From Rhodeus uyekii (taxonomy: Eukaryota; Chordata; Actinopteri; Cypriniformes; Acheilognathidae): a DNA stretch of 64,000 bases. Below the pieces are notes generated by a model that was given only the letters and a program-made list of their open reading frames with translations, searched no databases and had not been told where the DNA came from. Positions 13,201 to 21,900 of this stretch are shown piece after piece (position 1 is the first letter of the stretch; every line of letters begins with the position of its first letter). The stretch covers positions 2,052,001 to 2,116,000 of the forward strand of contig JAWRVZ010000051.1 in NCBI GenBank assembly GCA_037043235.1. The letters are read 5' to 3'. The position numbers and the translations under genes are program-made.

Positions 13201-13975
13201 CAAGGTCTGTGAGAAGTGAGGCATTAAATCTCCATTGTTTGGTTTGGTTTGCCTGCTGGGGGAGGGATAACCGCAGGTAGACTGGTGAATGGTCTGATAT
13301 AAGAATGGGCCCTATATCACATGAGACTATGGATGAAAGATGATCCTGGGGTAAAAAAAATAAATCTAATCGGGAGTATGATTTGTGTCTAGCTGAATAG
13401 AAAGTATAGTCTTTCCTTGTGGGATTGAGTTCTCTCCAGACATCAACCAGGCCTACATCAGCCGTGGCTAATCTCAGAGTCTTAGAAGCATTAAGGTTAG
13501 ACAGTGTGGTTGAAGATTTGTCTAAGCTACTATCCATATGACAGTTAAAATCTCCAGCAACTATTCCAAAGTCTGTGTTATATTGATTAAATAAGCTGAT
13601 TGTATCCATCATGAATTTAGGGTTATCTTCGTTTGGTGCATATATGTTCAACAATGTCAGCTCTTGTCCATATAGCATCCCCTTGATTAGTATTTGCCTG
13701 CCACCAAAATCGCTATATTGCTCCTTAAACATGAAAGGTATTTTTTTATGAATGAGTATTGCGGTTCCCCTTTTATTACTCGTAAAGCTAGAGAAATAGA
13801 CTTGCCCGACCCAGTCTCTCTTAAGTTTTTTATGCTCTTCATTGGACAAATGGGTTTCCTGAAGGAAAGCTATGTCTACTTTTTCTTTTTTTAAGAATGT
13901 AAGAATTCTCTTTCGCTTGATTGGGTGGCCAAGGCCTCTGACATTAAACGTTATTACATTAAGTGTATTAAACAT
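10223..13975 (-). CDS. L1 ORF2 protein: endonuclease and reverse transcriptase
   Basis: The 1250-residue product nicks target DNA and reverse-transcribes the element RNA at the nick. The N-terminal apurinic-type endonuclease (about 1-235) shows FNVRGLG with Asn11, QETHL with Glu40, GDFNC near 140 and SDHSPV near 230. The reverse transcriptase occupies the middle, with GFVKARYASDNIR, RGCRQGCPLSPFLFNL and the catalytic YADD. A Cys/His cluster, CHRCKSCKG...H....C, lies near the C-terminus, as in other L1 proteins. The frame is uninterrupted, and the length is normal for L1 ORF2. I chose the first Met because it lies six residues before the endonuclease domain. Catalytic residues appear present, so activity is plausible but unproven. 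Confidence 0.95.
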   Translation of the reverse strand: MFNTLNVITFNVRGLGHPIKRKRILTFLKKEKVDIAFLQETHLSNEEHKKLKRDWVGQVYFSSFTSNKRGTAILIHKKIPFMFKEQYSDFGGRQILIKGMLYGQELTLLNIYAPNEDNPKFMMDTISLFNQYNTDFGIVAGDFNCHMDSSLDKSSTTLSNLNASKTLRLATADVGLVDVWRELNPTRKDYTFYSARHKSYSRLDLFFLPQDHLSSIVSCDIGPILISDHSPVYLRLSLPQQANQTKQWRFNASLLTDLEACKNVKKWLEQYRQDNAASPVTPAVMWDAAKAVIRGQLISYASAKKKLMTKKAEQLKKELIELEQCHKQSPTEENLRKLNAARTNLNLIQTEHIKKLLFFTKQKYHEYGNKPSKLLAYQLKKERTESTIKCTRDAAGQLKYDTQSIKSAFLDFYKQLYASENPSETDIHSFLEKLSLPSISEDEKEQLNAPFTPEEVLQVIKSMPSGKTPGLDGYSVEFYKAFWVQIEPLFMPMVTDFFENGVLPETMKTAIISLIHKKDKDAAECASFRPISLLPADFKILSKLIAHRLEGILPQIINPDQSGFVKARYASDNIRRLLNIIDHSSLHNRTALLLSLDAEKAFDRVEWSYLFAVLEKFNLGEKCIRWVRTMYSNPQAQICINGTLTEKFDLSRGCRQGCPLSPFLFNLAIEPLAEAIRTNEEIAGINIGKTQHKISLYADDIILYLTSPEQSIPAVLDLIAKFGTISGYKINLTKSNALLFNSSVSNRLKAISPFTWVQSSFKYLGVNVALKLKDLYSINYIPLVKKIKEELEHWKLLPISFLGRINVIKMNVLPRFSYLFQSLPCYLDKTFFKSINKMLTSFIWKNSSPRISFKTLTKSREKGGLALPDLQMYYWAAQTKGIISWVQRRNSAHWIDIEEELCTPISTNLLPFINNINALHQITKTYVVYNTLRAWQDTNKFCGNFGKISRLSPLSPNPDLPPSIGGSLFVKWKCNGIHQFQQLFNNDTLKSFAVLMSEYEIPKQDFYKYLQIRHLINTLKGEKRLSLELTNLEEILVKSTSLKGKISEIYSTLLDHYSSSLTPLRNIWQKDMGCAFDDVQWDTICQNVFSSLSCNKIIEQNYKFMHRMYLTPIRLSKMFPNSSPRCHRCKSCKGSIMHVFWECRKLKHFWKAVHDLTVKIVKTPLDFTPTLYLFGTEVDNTRDTVCKKRIILMSYIAKKCILLNWKQKRPPSFNLFKQILNETLRLEQRTYTLKNMGHVFRRIWEPLMDL

Positions 13976-14684
13976 ACAAAGTTTGGCGTGCTACATTGGT
14001 TTTGTGTGACCATGACAAAGTAAAAGTCAAATAAAAAACAATATAAGGCTAACAAACTAATAAAAGCAAAAAATATAACCTGAGTAGAGCATGAGGGGCC
14101 CCCTCTGCCCATTCCCTCCCCACCTCCCCAAAACCCTAGCCTAGTCCCCAAACGACAAGGCAACCCCATTGAAATACGTAACACCCTCAAGTTGACCGGC
14201 AAGTAACGGCTAACGGTCAACAGCGCACATCTGTTTAGAAAAAGGCGGCATAAGAACCGCCCTTCTCTGTTCAGAAGAACAGGCAAAAAAAAAGTGTTAA
14301 AGTTTAAGATTATTGGGTGGTAGTCTATTTCACTTTAACAGCAAGCAGGCAGACAATAATAATAATAGTAAAAAAAAAATCTCCAGCCTTTCTCTCTTCT
14401 ATTTACTGTGTTAAAAAAGTATCAAATATATCCAAAATAAAGTGACAGTCATAAGCAGAGGCTGTTTAGTATTCACAGAAAATAATTAAATAAAATAAAG
14501 AAAGGAGAAGTCTGTTTGATGCCTGCTGTGAATTGTTCATATTTCCCACCTGTGTAGAGCTTGACGTTACCTGGCCACCATCAGGCCCAGTGGTGAGCCC
14601 GACTTCTGCCCAGAGAAGTATGCACTCGCCCCTCTTCAAGTATGGAAAACGATTTAAATCAGTTCAAACCTGGTCATGTTTAGG
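13976..14684 (-). other. Long L1 inter-ORF spacer with G-rich tract
   Basis: 709 bases separate ORF1 and ORF2, much longer than the short spacer of mammalian L1. I see no domain in it. The plus strand at about 14099-14149 is C-rich, so the L1 sense strand carries at least six runs of three or more Gs within about 50 bases. This could form a G-quadruplex in RNA or DNA. How ORF2 is translated across such a gap is not evident. Confidence 0.7.
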
Positions 14685-15563
14685 CTATTTTGCGGAGATT
14701 TTGCGGTGGAATTCCTCAGCCTCTTGTGGAGAGGAAAACATCTGGATCTTCCCATTGTGTAGCACTCTCAGTTTACATGGCTGGAGGTGAAATCCTCGGA
14801 AGGTCCCCATGTCCACAAACAGCTTTTTTACAGTGTTGAACTCCCGTCTTCGTCTGATCGTCTCCGCGGAGAAATCCTGGACGAACGCGAGTTTGGATCC
14901 ATCGTGTGTAATCTCCCGTTGTCTCGTGGCGCGTAAGACGAATTCTTTGTCTTGATAGTTCAGAAAGCGGAGGAGGACGGCTCGATTCTGGTTGGGGATA
15001 ACTGATGCGAGAGTACGGTGGGCTCTTTCTAGTGCGAGCACTCTGTCAGCTCCGACGCCCAGCCATTGAGGTAGCATATCGGTTATAAAGTCCAAAATAG
15101 GACGTTTACCCTCAGCTCCCTCCTTAAGACCAAAAAGACGGATATTTTTCCTCCTGCCGCGGTTTTCTAGGTCTTCTGTCTTTTCTTCCAGGAACGCGAT
15201 CCGCTTTATTGCTTTAGCCAGATCACTCTGGGTCTTATCCAGCGCGTCCTCTGTGGCGGCTATGCGGGCTTCGGCCTCCTCGATTCGTTCTTCATTAGCT
15301 GTCACATCTCGTTTAATTTCACCTAGATTGTTCTCAATCACCGAGATAGAGTTCGTCAGCTCCCCCAATTGGTTGTTTATCCCGTCCAACTTAGAGCTGA
15401 ACTCAGAGCGTAGTGATTTAAGCTCAGTTAGCACGTCGGCCGCACTCGCCACGCCGACGGCCTCGACGCTCTCGGCCGGAGACGACATCCTCGTGCCTCG
15501 CGTGCCCGTTTTGCGAGCACTCGAGAAGATTTCACACTCCTTTGGTGCAGGGAGTTTAGGCAT
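14685..15563 (-). CDS. L1 ORF1 protein: RNA-binding chaperone
   Basis: The 292-residue product matches L1 ORF1p (Transposase_22 type), which coats the element RNA and forms trimers. A heptad-rich coiled coil runs from about 40 to 135. The RRM-like domain follows, beginning 'RRKNIRLFGLKEGAEGK'. A basic C-terminal domain holds 'DFSAETIRRRREF'. The N-terminus is polar and basic, without a membrane segment. The frame is intact, and the Met chosen is the first in frame after the short 5' UTR. It is encoded upstream of ORF2 on the same strand. Ascribing it to a particular fish L1 subfamily would need a search. Confidence 0.92.
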   Translation of the reverse strand: MPKLPAPKECEIFSSARKTGTRGTRMSSPAESVEAVGVASAADVLTELKSLRSEFSSKLDGINNQLGELTNSISVIENNLGEIKRDVTANEERIEEAEARIAATEDALDKTQSDLAKAIKRIAFLEEKTEDLENRGRRKNIRLFGLKEGAEGKRPILDFITDMLPQWLGVGADRVLALERAHRTLASVIPNQNRAVLLRFLNYQDKEFVLRATRQREITHDGSKLAFVQDFSAETIRRRREFNTVKKLFVDMGTFRGFHLQPCKLRVLHNGKIQMFSSPQEAEEFHRKISAK

Positions 15564-15678
15564 TATTTGTATGATGTAGTTGACCAGGTTTGCAAAGGTC
15601 TGGAGCTGTTTATTGTGCGAAGTTGCACGGAGCCGTCAAACTATGCTGCCATCTTGTTCGGGCTCTCTAGCGCCCCCC
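15564..15678 (-). promoter_or_regulatory. L1 5' UTR with a YY1-like site
   Basis: The minus strand begins with a G run, then GCGCTAGAGAGCCCG. It carries AAGATGGCAGC at 15655-15645, close to the YY1-binding sequence found near the start of human L1, where it directs correct initiation. The site lies about 24 bases from the element's 5' end. This stretch also supplies the twelve new codons and the stop of the disrupted receptor. Promoter function is inferred from position and motif only. Confidence 0.55.
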
Positions 15679-16667
15679 CCCAGGCTTGGTTTTTACCCAC
15701 TTTGATTGGACTTTCTGGCTCCTCCATCTGAAAGACTTTTTGGTTTGTTGCCCCTTTTACCCCAGATCCCATACTGGATCCTGTCTCATTGGAGCAGACA
15801 GAGTTATTGCAATGCCGCCCAGTTCTCCTGTGCTCCAACTCCAGATACGTCCCGGAGTTCTTCAGATCACCGTCGTTGTAGACCCGGTTCCTTGCACCAA
15901 AATTCAAGGGATTGGAGTTGACGGCCGGATCCCTTACATCTCTAGCTTTCCGTTGCATGCCGCTCCTCACCGACATTCCCTTGAAGCAACACGAATGCGT
16001 CCTGCACACTGACTGAAATCCCCTCTTGAAGTTCTCATTGTAGTACCCGTAGATGATGGGATTGACGCTAGAGTTTGAGAAGGCCAACCAGTGAGCGAAT
16101 GGGAACACGTAGCCGCTCAGAAGCCCCAGGTCATCTTCGTTAAGACCTCCGTAATCCGTGAGGAGCATCAGGGTCCACAGAGGCAGCCAGGAGAGAGTGA
16201 ATAACAGGGCCACGATGCTCAGCATCTTGATCACTTTGATCTTCTTTTGGGAAATGAGGGGCCGGCCTTCCTGCTGGGCTCCAGGGACCGGAGGGGTGGC
16301 ATGAGAGTGCCCGCTCTCGTGCTGATCGTTCCCAGAGATCACAGAGGTGGTGTAGAGTTTGATCCCGATACGTCCATACATGAGCGTGATCAGGGTGAGG
16401 GGAATGAGGTAAATGTGTGCAAACAGGACGGTGGTGTAGACTTTCCTCATCTGTGGGTTGGCCCAGTTCTCGAAGCAGGAGAAAAGAGGGTATGTGTGGT
16501 TGTAGTCTTCATTGTGGACCATGTAATGGTGCTCCACTCTCTCCACAGTCAATGTCACAGCCGACGGACACATAATCACCACCGCAAGCACCCAGATCAT
16601 CACTATCATCACCTTGGCAACCAGTAGGGTGAGTTTAGGCTGGAAAGGGTACACAATGCAACGGAAC
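15641..16667 (-). CDS. npffr1l: NPFF receptor exon 3 (TM4-TM7 and C-tail), with L1-derived end
   Basis: Terminal coding exon of a class A GPCR that binds RFamide peptides (NPFF/GnIH type) at the plasma membrane. It opens after acceptor CTCCAG with the last base of the DRF arginine codon, then 'FRCIVYPFQPKLTL'. It continues through TM4, the extracellular loop 2 cysteine in 'PLFSCFENW', TM5, a charged third loop, TM6 with 'LSWLPLW' and TM7 with 'NSSVNPIIYGY' (NPxxY). The C-tail has Cys pairs near 'THSCCF' that could be palmitoylated. After Asn-Gln-Ala-Trp the frame crosses the L1 boundary, reads GGALESPNKMAA from L1 5' UTR and stops at 15643-15641. All seven-helix motifs are intact, so the receptor core should be unaffected. 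The paralogue within the family is uncertain. Confidence 0.92.
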
Positions 16668-17474
16668 CTGGAGGACATGGAAACAGCTGGAATAAATCCA
16701 TCAGGCATAAACTCTACACCAAATGTCAGTTAATCCTCTATAATTATTTTCCTCCTCTCACCTTAAGGTTTTATTATATTTAAAGCAGTTATAAAATCGA
16801 AATATTGTTTATATTCACATTATATTACTCTACAACAAAAGCATAATTCCCAGTTCCATACCTCAAAACAATCTCCCCACTTTAAAATGAGTATTTGATT
16901 TCCACCCTGGTGAATCAAGGAGGCGTGCTCTTTACTCGTGTCTGTCCATCAATCACAACTGCTGTTCTGTCCCTGGATGCAGACAGACTCAACCTCCAAA
17001 AACTATGTATATCCTTCCAAAATTTTAAACTCTTAGAAAGCATGACTATTTGAGTTGAATACTAATATATTGTGTGAAGAAAGCGTAGTCAAGTTGGATA
17101 TAGTTGGTTATTACACAATGTGTAGCTAGTTTTGTACTGTTGTCATCCTTTAAGAATGAAATATGTATATAGATAAATATTTGGGATATCTCAAATGTGA
17201 AATAAATCATTGTTGTGGGGGAGGACATGTATACCATCATTTATTACATTATTTAAAGTGGTAACACCTTTTTTATTATTAAAAAATAATATTTATATAT
17301 ATTTTAATGTTTTTGGTGTAACTTCATAAGCTAACCTCAAGAAATAAAGATTTGAAAATGCATTTCATGACCACTTTAAATGTTTATTTCTTTATTGAAA
17401 TACACATTGGGTGAATCTCACAAATTCTGAGTCACATTTTAGAGAAAAATCAATTGAATATATATATTCAATTG

Positions 17475-17517
<43 letters not shown>

Positions 17518-17534
17518 GTATGTATATGTGTATA

Positions 17535-17568
<34 letters not shown>

Positions 17569-17635
17569 ATATGTATATATATGTGTATATATATATGTGT
17601 ATATATATATATGTGTATATATATATATGTGTATA

Positions 17636-17714
<79 letters not shown>

Positions 17715-17970
17715 GTATGTGTATATGTATGTATATATGTGTATGTGTATATACTGTATATACACATACACATACACATATATATATACATACATATACA
17801 TACATACACATATATACATATACATATAAATTTGATATTTATTAGTTTTTTGCATTGTTACATTGCAGTATTTCCATGGAATTTGCCCCATATTGTTTTA
17901 ATTTTATTAATTTGTTAAATTCTCTACAAATATATACAGATATATAATATATAATTATCTCATTAGATTA

Positions 17971-18048
<78 letters not shown>

Positions 18049-18930
18049 TAGATGATGATAATAATAATAATAAATAATTAAAATAAATATTTATATATGT
18101 GTGTTTATAAAGTACCATATACCTGTGCATTTTATATATGTATGTGTGTATATGTTAATGTTTTATATTTACAAATCATACATGTATATTTAATGTACTG
18201 ATTTCATTTCAAGTATACATTATTTAAAAGTTTACAACTCTCATCCAATTCAACCGAGGCATGACACCACTGACCTGTCCACTGCAATGGCCACTAGCGT
18301 GAACACCGAGGCAGACACAGACATGCCCTGCACCAGACCACTCATCTTACACACCGTGTTTGTGAATGGCCAACCTTGGAGGAAAGGGAAAGAGAAATAT
18401 ATAATGATTGACAAGGTAAATTGAGCTTCTCACAATCCCATCAAAACACACACACACATTCAGGTGAGAGAGAGCAAGCTATTGAAAAATTGCTGAAAGC
18501 AGTGAGAGACAGACAGAGTAAAAGATTCTTGTCTATTTATCAGCAGGATGTCTAAGCTGAATGCTGCAACTGTAATATAAGATTGAAAGAAAATTCTCCT
18601 CCAACTTCTCTGTGCACACAAGAGTTTCAAGCCTCACAATGTTGATTGTCCTGTTCACTTTATTGTGTTCACTTCTGAATTAATGAATGTCTCACTGTGC
18701 ATTACTCAAGGCATTCAACACATTTATACACTGTTAAATGCACAGTAATGTTACTGTGGAGCAGAACAACTAATGCTGTTGGCTGTGGACATGATCATGT
18801 CTGCACTGTGAAAGCAACATTTGGATTTTTTTCCATCCAATTCATTTTATACCCAGCAGCATAAGGCAATTCTCTGAAAGGTGAGAAATATAAAGCAAGG
18901 TAATACAAGTGGAGCAATATGGATGAATGT

Positions 18931-18984
<54 letters not shown>

Positions 18985-21900
18985 GCATAAATGAGCACAG
19001 AAATGTCAAGAAGTTTGGAAAGACATGATGGGTGAGAGAAACTAAGACATCTGTTTAGTAGCTTCTATATATTATTTAATTTCTGCACTATATTTTTACT
19101 CAGCCTATGTTTGAATAAATCTCCTAATACTGTCAAAAACGAATCTGAACATTTAGAGGGCAGTTTTAAGCAATTATATGGCTTAGTAACAGTTTGGAGA
19201 GCATAAACATAATTACACATTTGTTTATCCCCCCCGCCCTCATTATTAATTCAAGATTCTTGTGTTTTGTTTGCTGCCAAAGGAAAATACTTGACAGAAT
19301 TATTTACATATCCGATGTAGGAAGTAATCATCTGTAAAGCAGCTAGAGACGCTGCATGCGGGTTTATCACAATGGACTCTTTGGTGAGTCACAGACAACA
19401 ATATATGGCTATTAAATCTGTGGAAGAGATGATGATGATGATGGAGATGTGCGGTCATTGTTGCAATAATCAACCCACTCTTGGATCACACAGAACTATA
19501 TGTACATACACATGATATTCATGATCCTGCTTATATAGTGGTGCAGTGATGAAAAAACCTTTTTATGCTTCAAATTTTGCATTTTCAATACAGAAATAAA
19601 ATGTCCAAGTATCATCTACTTTCTTTTGTTACCACAGACAAAAAATGAAAACCCCCATTATAAAAAATGTCCATTTGAGTTTATGTTATTATGTTAATTG
19701 GAGAGACCACAGATAGACCGAACACGAGCACAGACTGCTATATGGGAAATGTCTGTTTTTAGATGAGTCAGTTTTAACATGTTGCCATAGACAATCATCA
19801 TTGTCATGTTATTTGTATTATAGATGTTATTTATAACCTCGTAGAACGTCTTTTAAACTCACAGAGAAGGGGAAACACTGGGGGAGAGAGGGTTCAGAGA
19901 TGGAGAATGAAGAGACTATCAGTACATGTTGTGTTTTGAATATCAATTAGCTTTTTGTACAGTATCACTAGATATATCTTTTACATGCAATATGGTATTA
20001 TGGTAATCACACCATTTATTTACTGTACAAGAGGAAGCAACATACACTTTTCCCCCCATGTGCTTCTTTGTTTTGATCGTTGTCACCTGTGCCCTGTCAT
20101 CTCCTTCACTCCTCCACCTGTCCGTTGTTAATCAGCTCATTAGTTCCTTTTGTCAGCTCCATGTATTCAAGCCCTGTGTTCTCCCTCATTTTTGGACAGC
20201 TTTTCAGTCACGCTTGAGTGTAAAAACAGCACGAAGACGAAGGCACGTCAGAATAATTGTCGTCAAGCAAGTAACTAAAGCTGACGTGATTAACAAGCTG
20301 ATTACAGGACACGGGTGACTGGGATGGGAGAAACTGGAGGAAACCAAATTCAAACTGTGATAATGGCATGAAAATCCTTCTGGAGTACCTGCAGCAAACA
20401 TGGTAAGTTAAAAAATTCTTAGTCAGAGGGGATTTTAATCACAATTAATCCTACTAATTAACTCCTATGTGACTGAAGGAAAACATTGAGGATATTCTAC
20501 TCTACTTCTGCTGGTGATTTTCCCTTAGTTCCATTTATGGTTAACATGTTAGGAAGAAATTGTATTTTATTTAATTTGTTATTTTTATTAACATTTACTG
20601 CAATTGCCTGAAAAACAAGGCTTCTTAATTAATATGTGCAGATGTTCACTTAAAATTAAAATAAATTTTAAATTAATTAAATTTAAATTGATGAATTTGT
20701 GTCAGGAAGACATTTTAATGCATTACCTACTTTAATCTTCCTGTCCTTTTAGTATTTTGCTTTATTACTAATATTTCTAGTATTAATTTTTTATATATAT
20801 TTTAATTATTTTTAGTAATTGTGTGTGTGCGCTTTTAACATTTTGTCACAATACCGAAAATGTAATAGTCTGTTCTAATGCCACCAAAAGTACATGATAC
20901 TCAATACCCTGATTAAAAAATAACAACAACCTTAGAAACACTACATTAGTGGCACTTGTAATATCCGAAGACATGTATAGCTTAGTGTAAAAACCACTGA
21001 CTAGCCACCAACTACATATTACAGTAAGTCAAGCACTGGTATATAGCTTTAACATAAGTTATACAAAAAAAAGCCTGCAAAATCAAGGAACTGTATGAAA
21101 TGTCCAACTCCAACTGTACTGATGTCCACAAAACCAGAAAAGAGGTAATATTTATAAAAATGCATTGCATAAGCATCACTAAGAAATAAATGGGTATTTT
21201 CAAGCATTGTGTGGAACACAATGTTAGACAGTTTCATCTGAAACAGGGATTTACAGTTTTTAAATTGATAATATGACTTGAAAAGATCAGGTGCATGTCT
21301 TTTAGGTGCTTTGCCAAATTTGAGCCATTAACGTCTTTGGTTTTTAATGCATGATGTTATAGTTTGCATACTGGATTAAGAGCACCAATCAACCTTGAAT
21401 GCAAAGTACTTCCATATTCGACTCTTGGCATCTTTCTTTTGGCATCCAACTCGTCGCCATCTTCCACTTGTTCTTCCGTGTGCTGGTAGGGGTATTTCTT
21501 CATCATTTGAGGGCTGACTTAAACACTTCTAGGCACATGTGCTGCACTCATCCGTTCCAGAAGAATTGCAGCTATTGGTACTTGCACTACTGTAGAAAAA
21601 CAAGTACCACCGGGGTTTTAAAATGTTGCTACTGACTTTGTACCGACGTTTCAGTTCTCATGATATCCTTATTTTAGATAATAACAACAATAAAAACGAA
21701 TGAATGAACTAGAACTCAGGAAAACAGACAGGTTTCTGATTAAAACTTGGATAGAAACTAAAAATCTGTCTTTCCTCCTCGGAAAGTGTGTCCTCCTGCT
21801 GCCACCAGTCCAGTCTGAGGAAGGAGGTTGGGAACTCTGGAGTAGGCAGAGGAAGAGACCATTGAAATGATGAAGGTGGTGGAGGCCTGGAGGGCCACGG

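Larger units (their letters stand above)
9981..15678 (-). mobile_element. Full-length L1-type LINE inserted in the NPFF receptor gene
   Basis: A non-LTR retrotransposon of about 5.7 kb, read on the minus strand. In order it has a short 5' UTR (about 115 bases), ORF1, a long 709-base spacer, ORF2, a short 3' UTR with an AATAAA and a poly(A) tail. A perfect 16-bp target-site duplication surrounds it. Both ORFs are open from start to stop. The perfect duplication and open frames point to a recent insertion and possibly an active copy (inference). It lies in the same orientation as the receptor gene and interrupts its last codons. The C run at 15673-15681 blurs the exact 5' boundary. Confidence 0.93.
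16668..18274 (-). other. NPFF receptor last intron, rich in AT microsatellites
   Basis: The minus-strand donor GTCAGT follows exon 2 and the acceptor CTCCAG precedes exon 3. No gene was recognised inside. Alternating TA/TG arrays fill much of 17477-17830 and 17975-18045. Open frames of Tyr/Ile repeats there are artefacts of the dinucleotide arrays. Confidence 0.75.

Noticed and set aside
10281..13894. Plus-strand open frames opposite L1 ORF2
   Set aside because: They are antisense shadows of the 1250-codon L1 frame.
16247..16627. Plus-strand frame of 126 codons
   Set aside because: It is antisense to receptor exon 3, whose GPCR motifs are unmistakable.
17392..17918. Several overlapping open frames of Tyr/Ile/Val/Cys repeats on both strands
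   Set aside because: They are translations of TA/TG microsatellites, open in most frames at once, with no domain or splice support.
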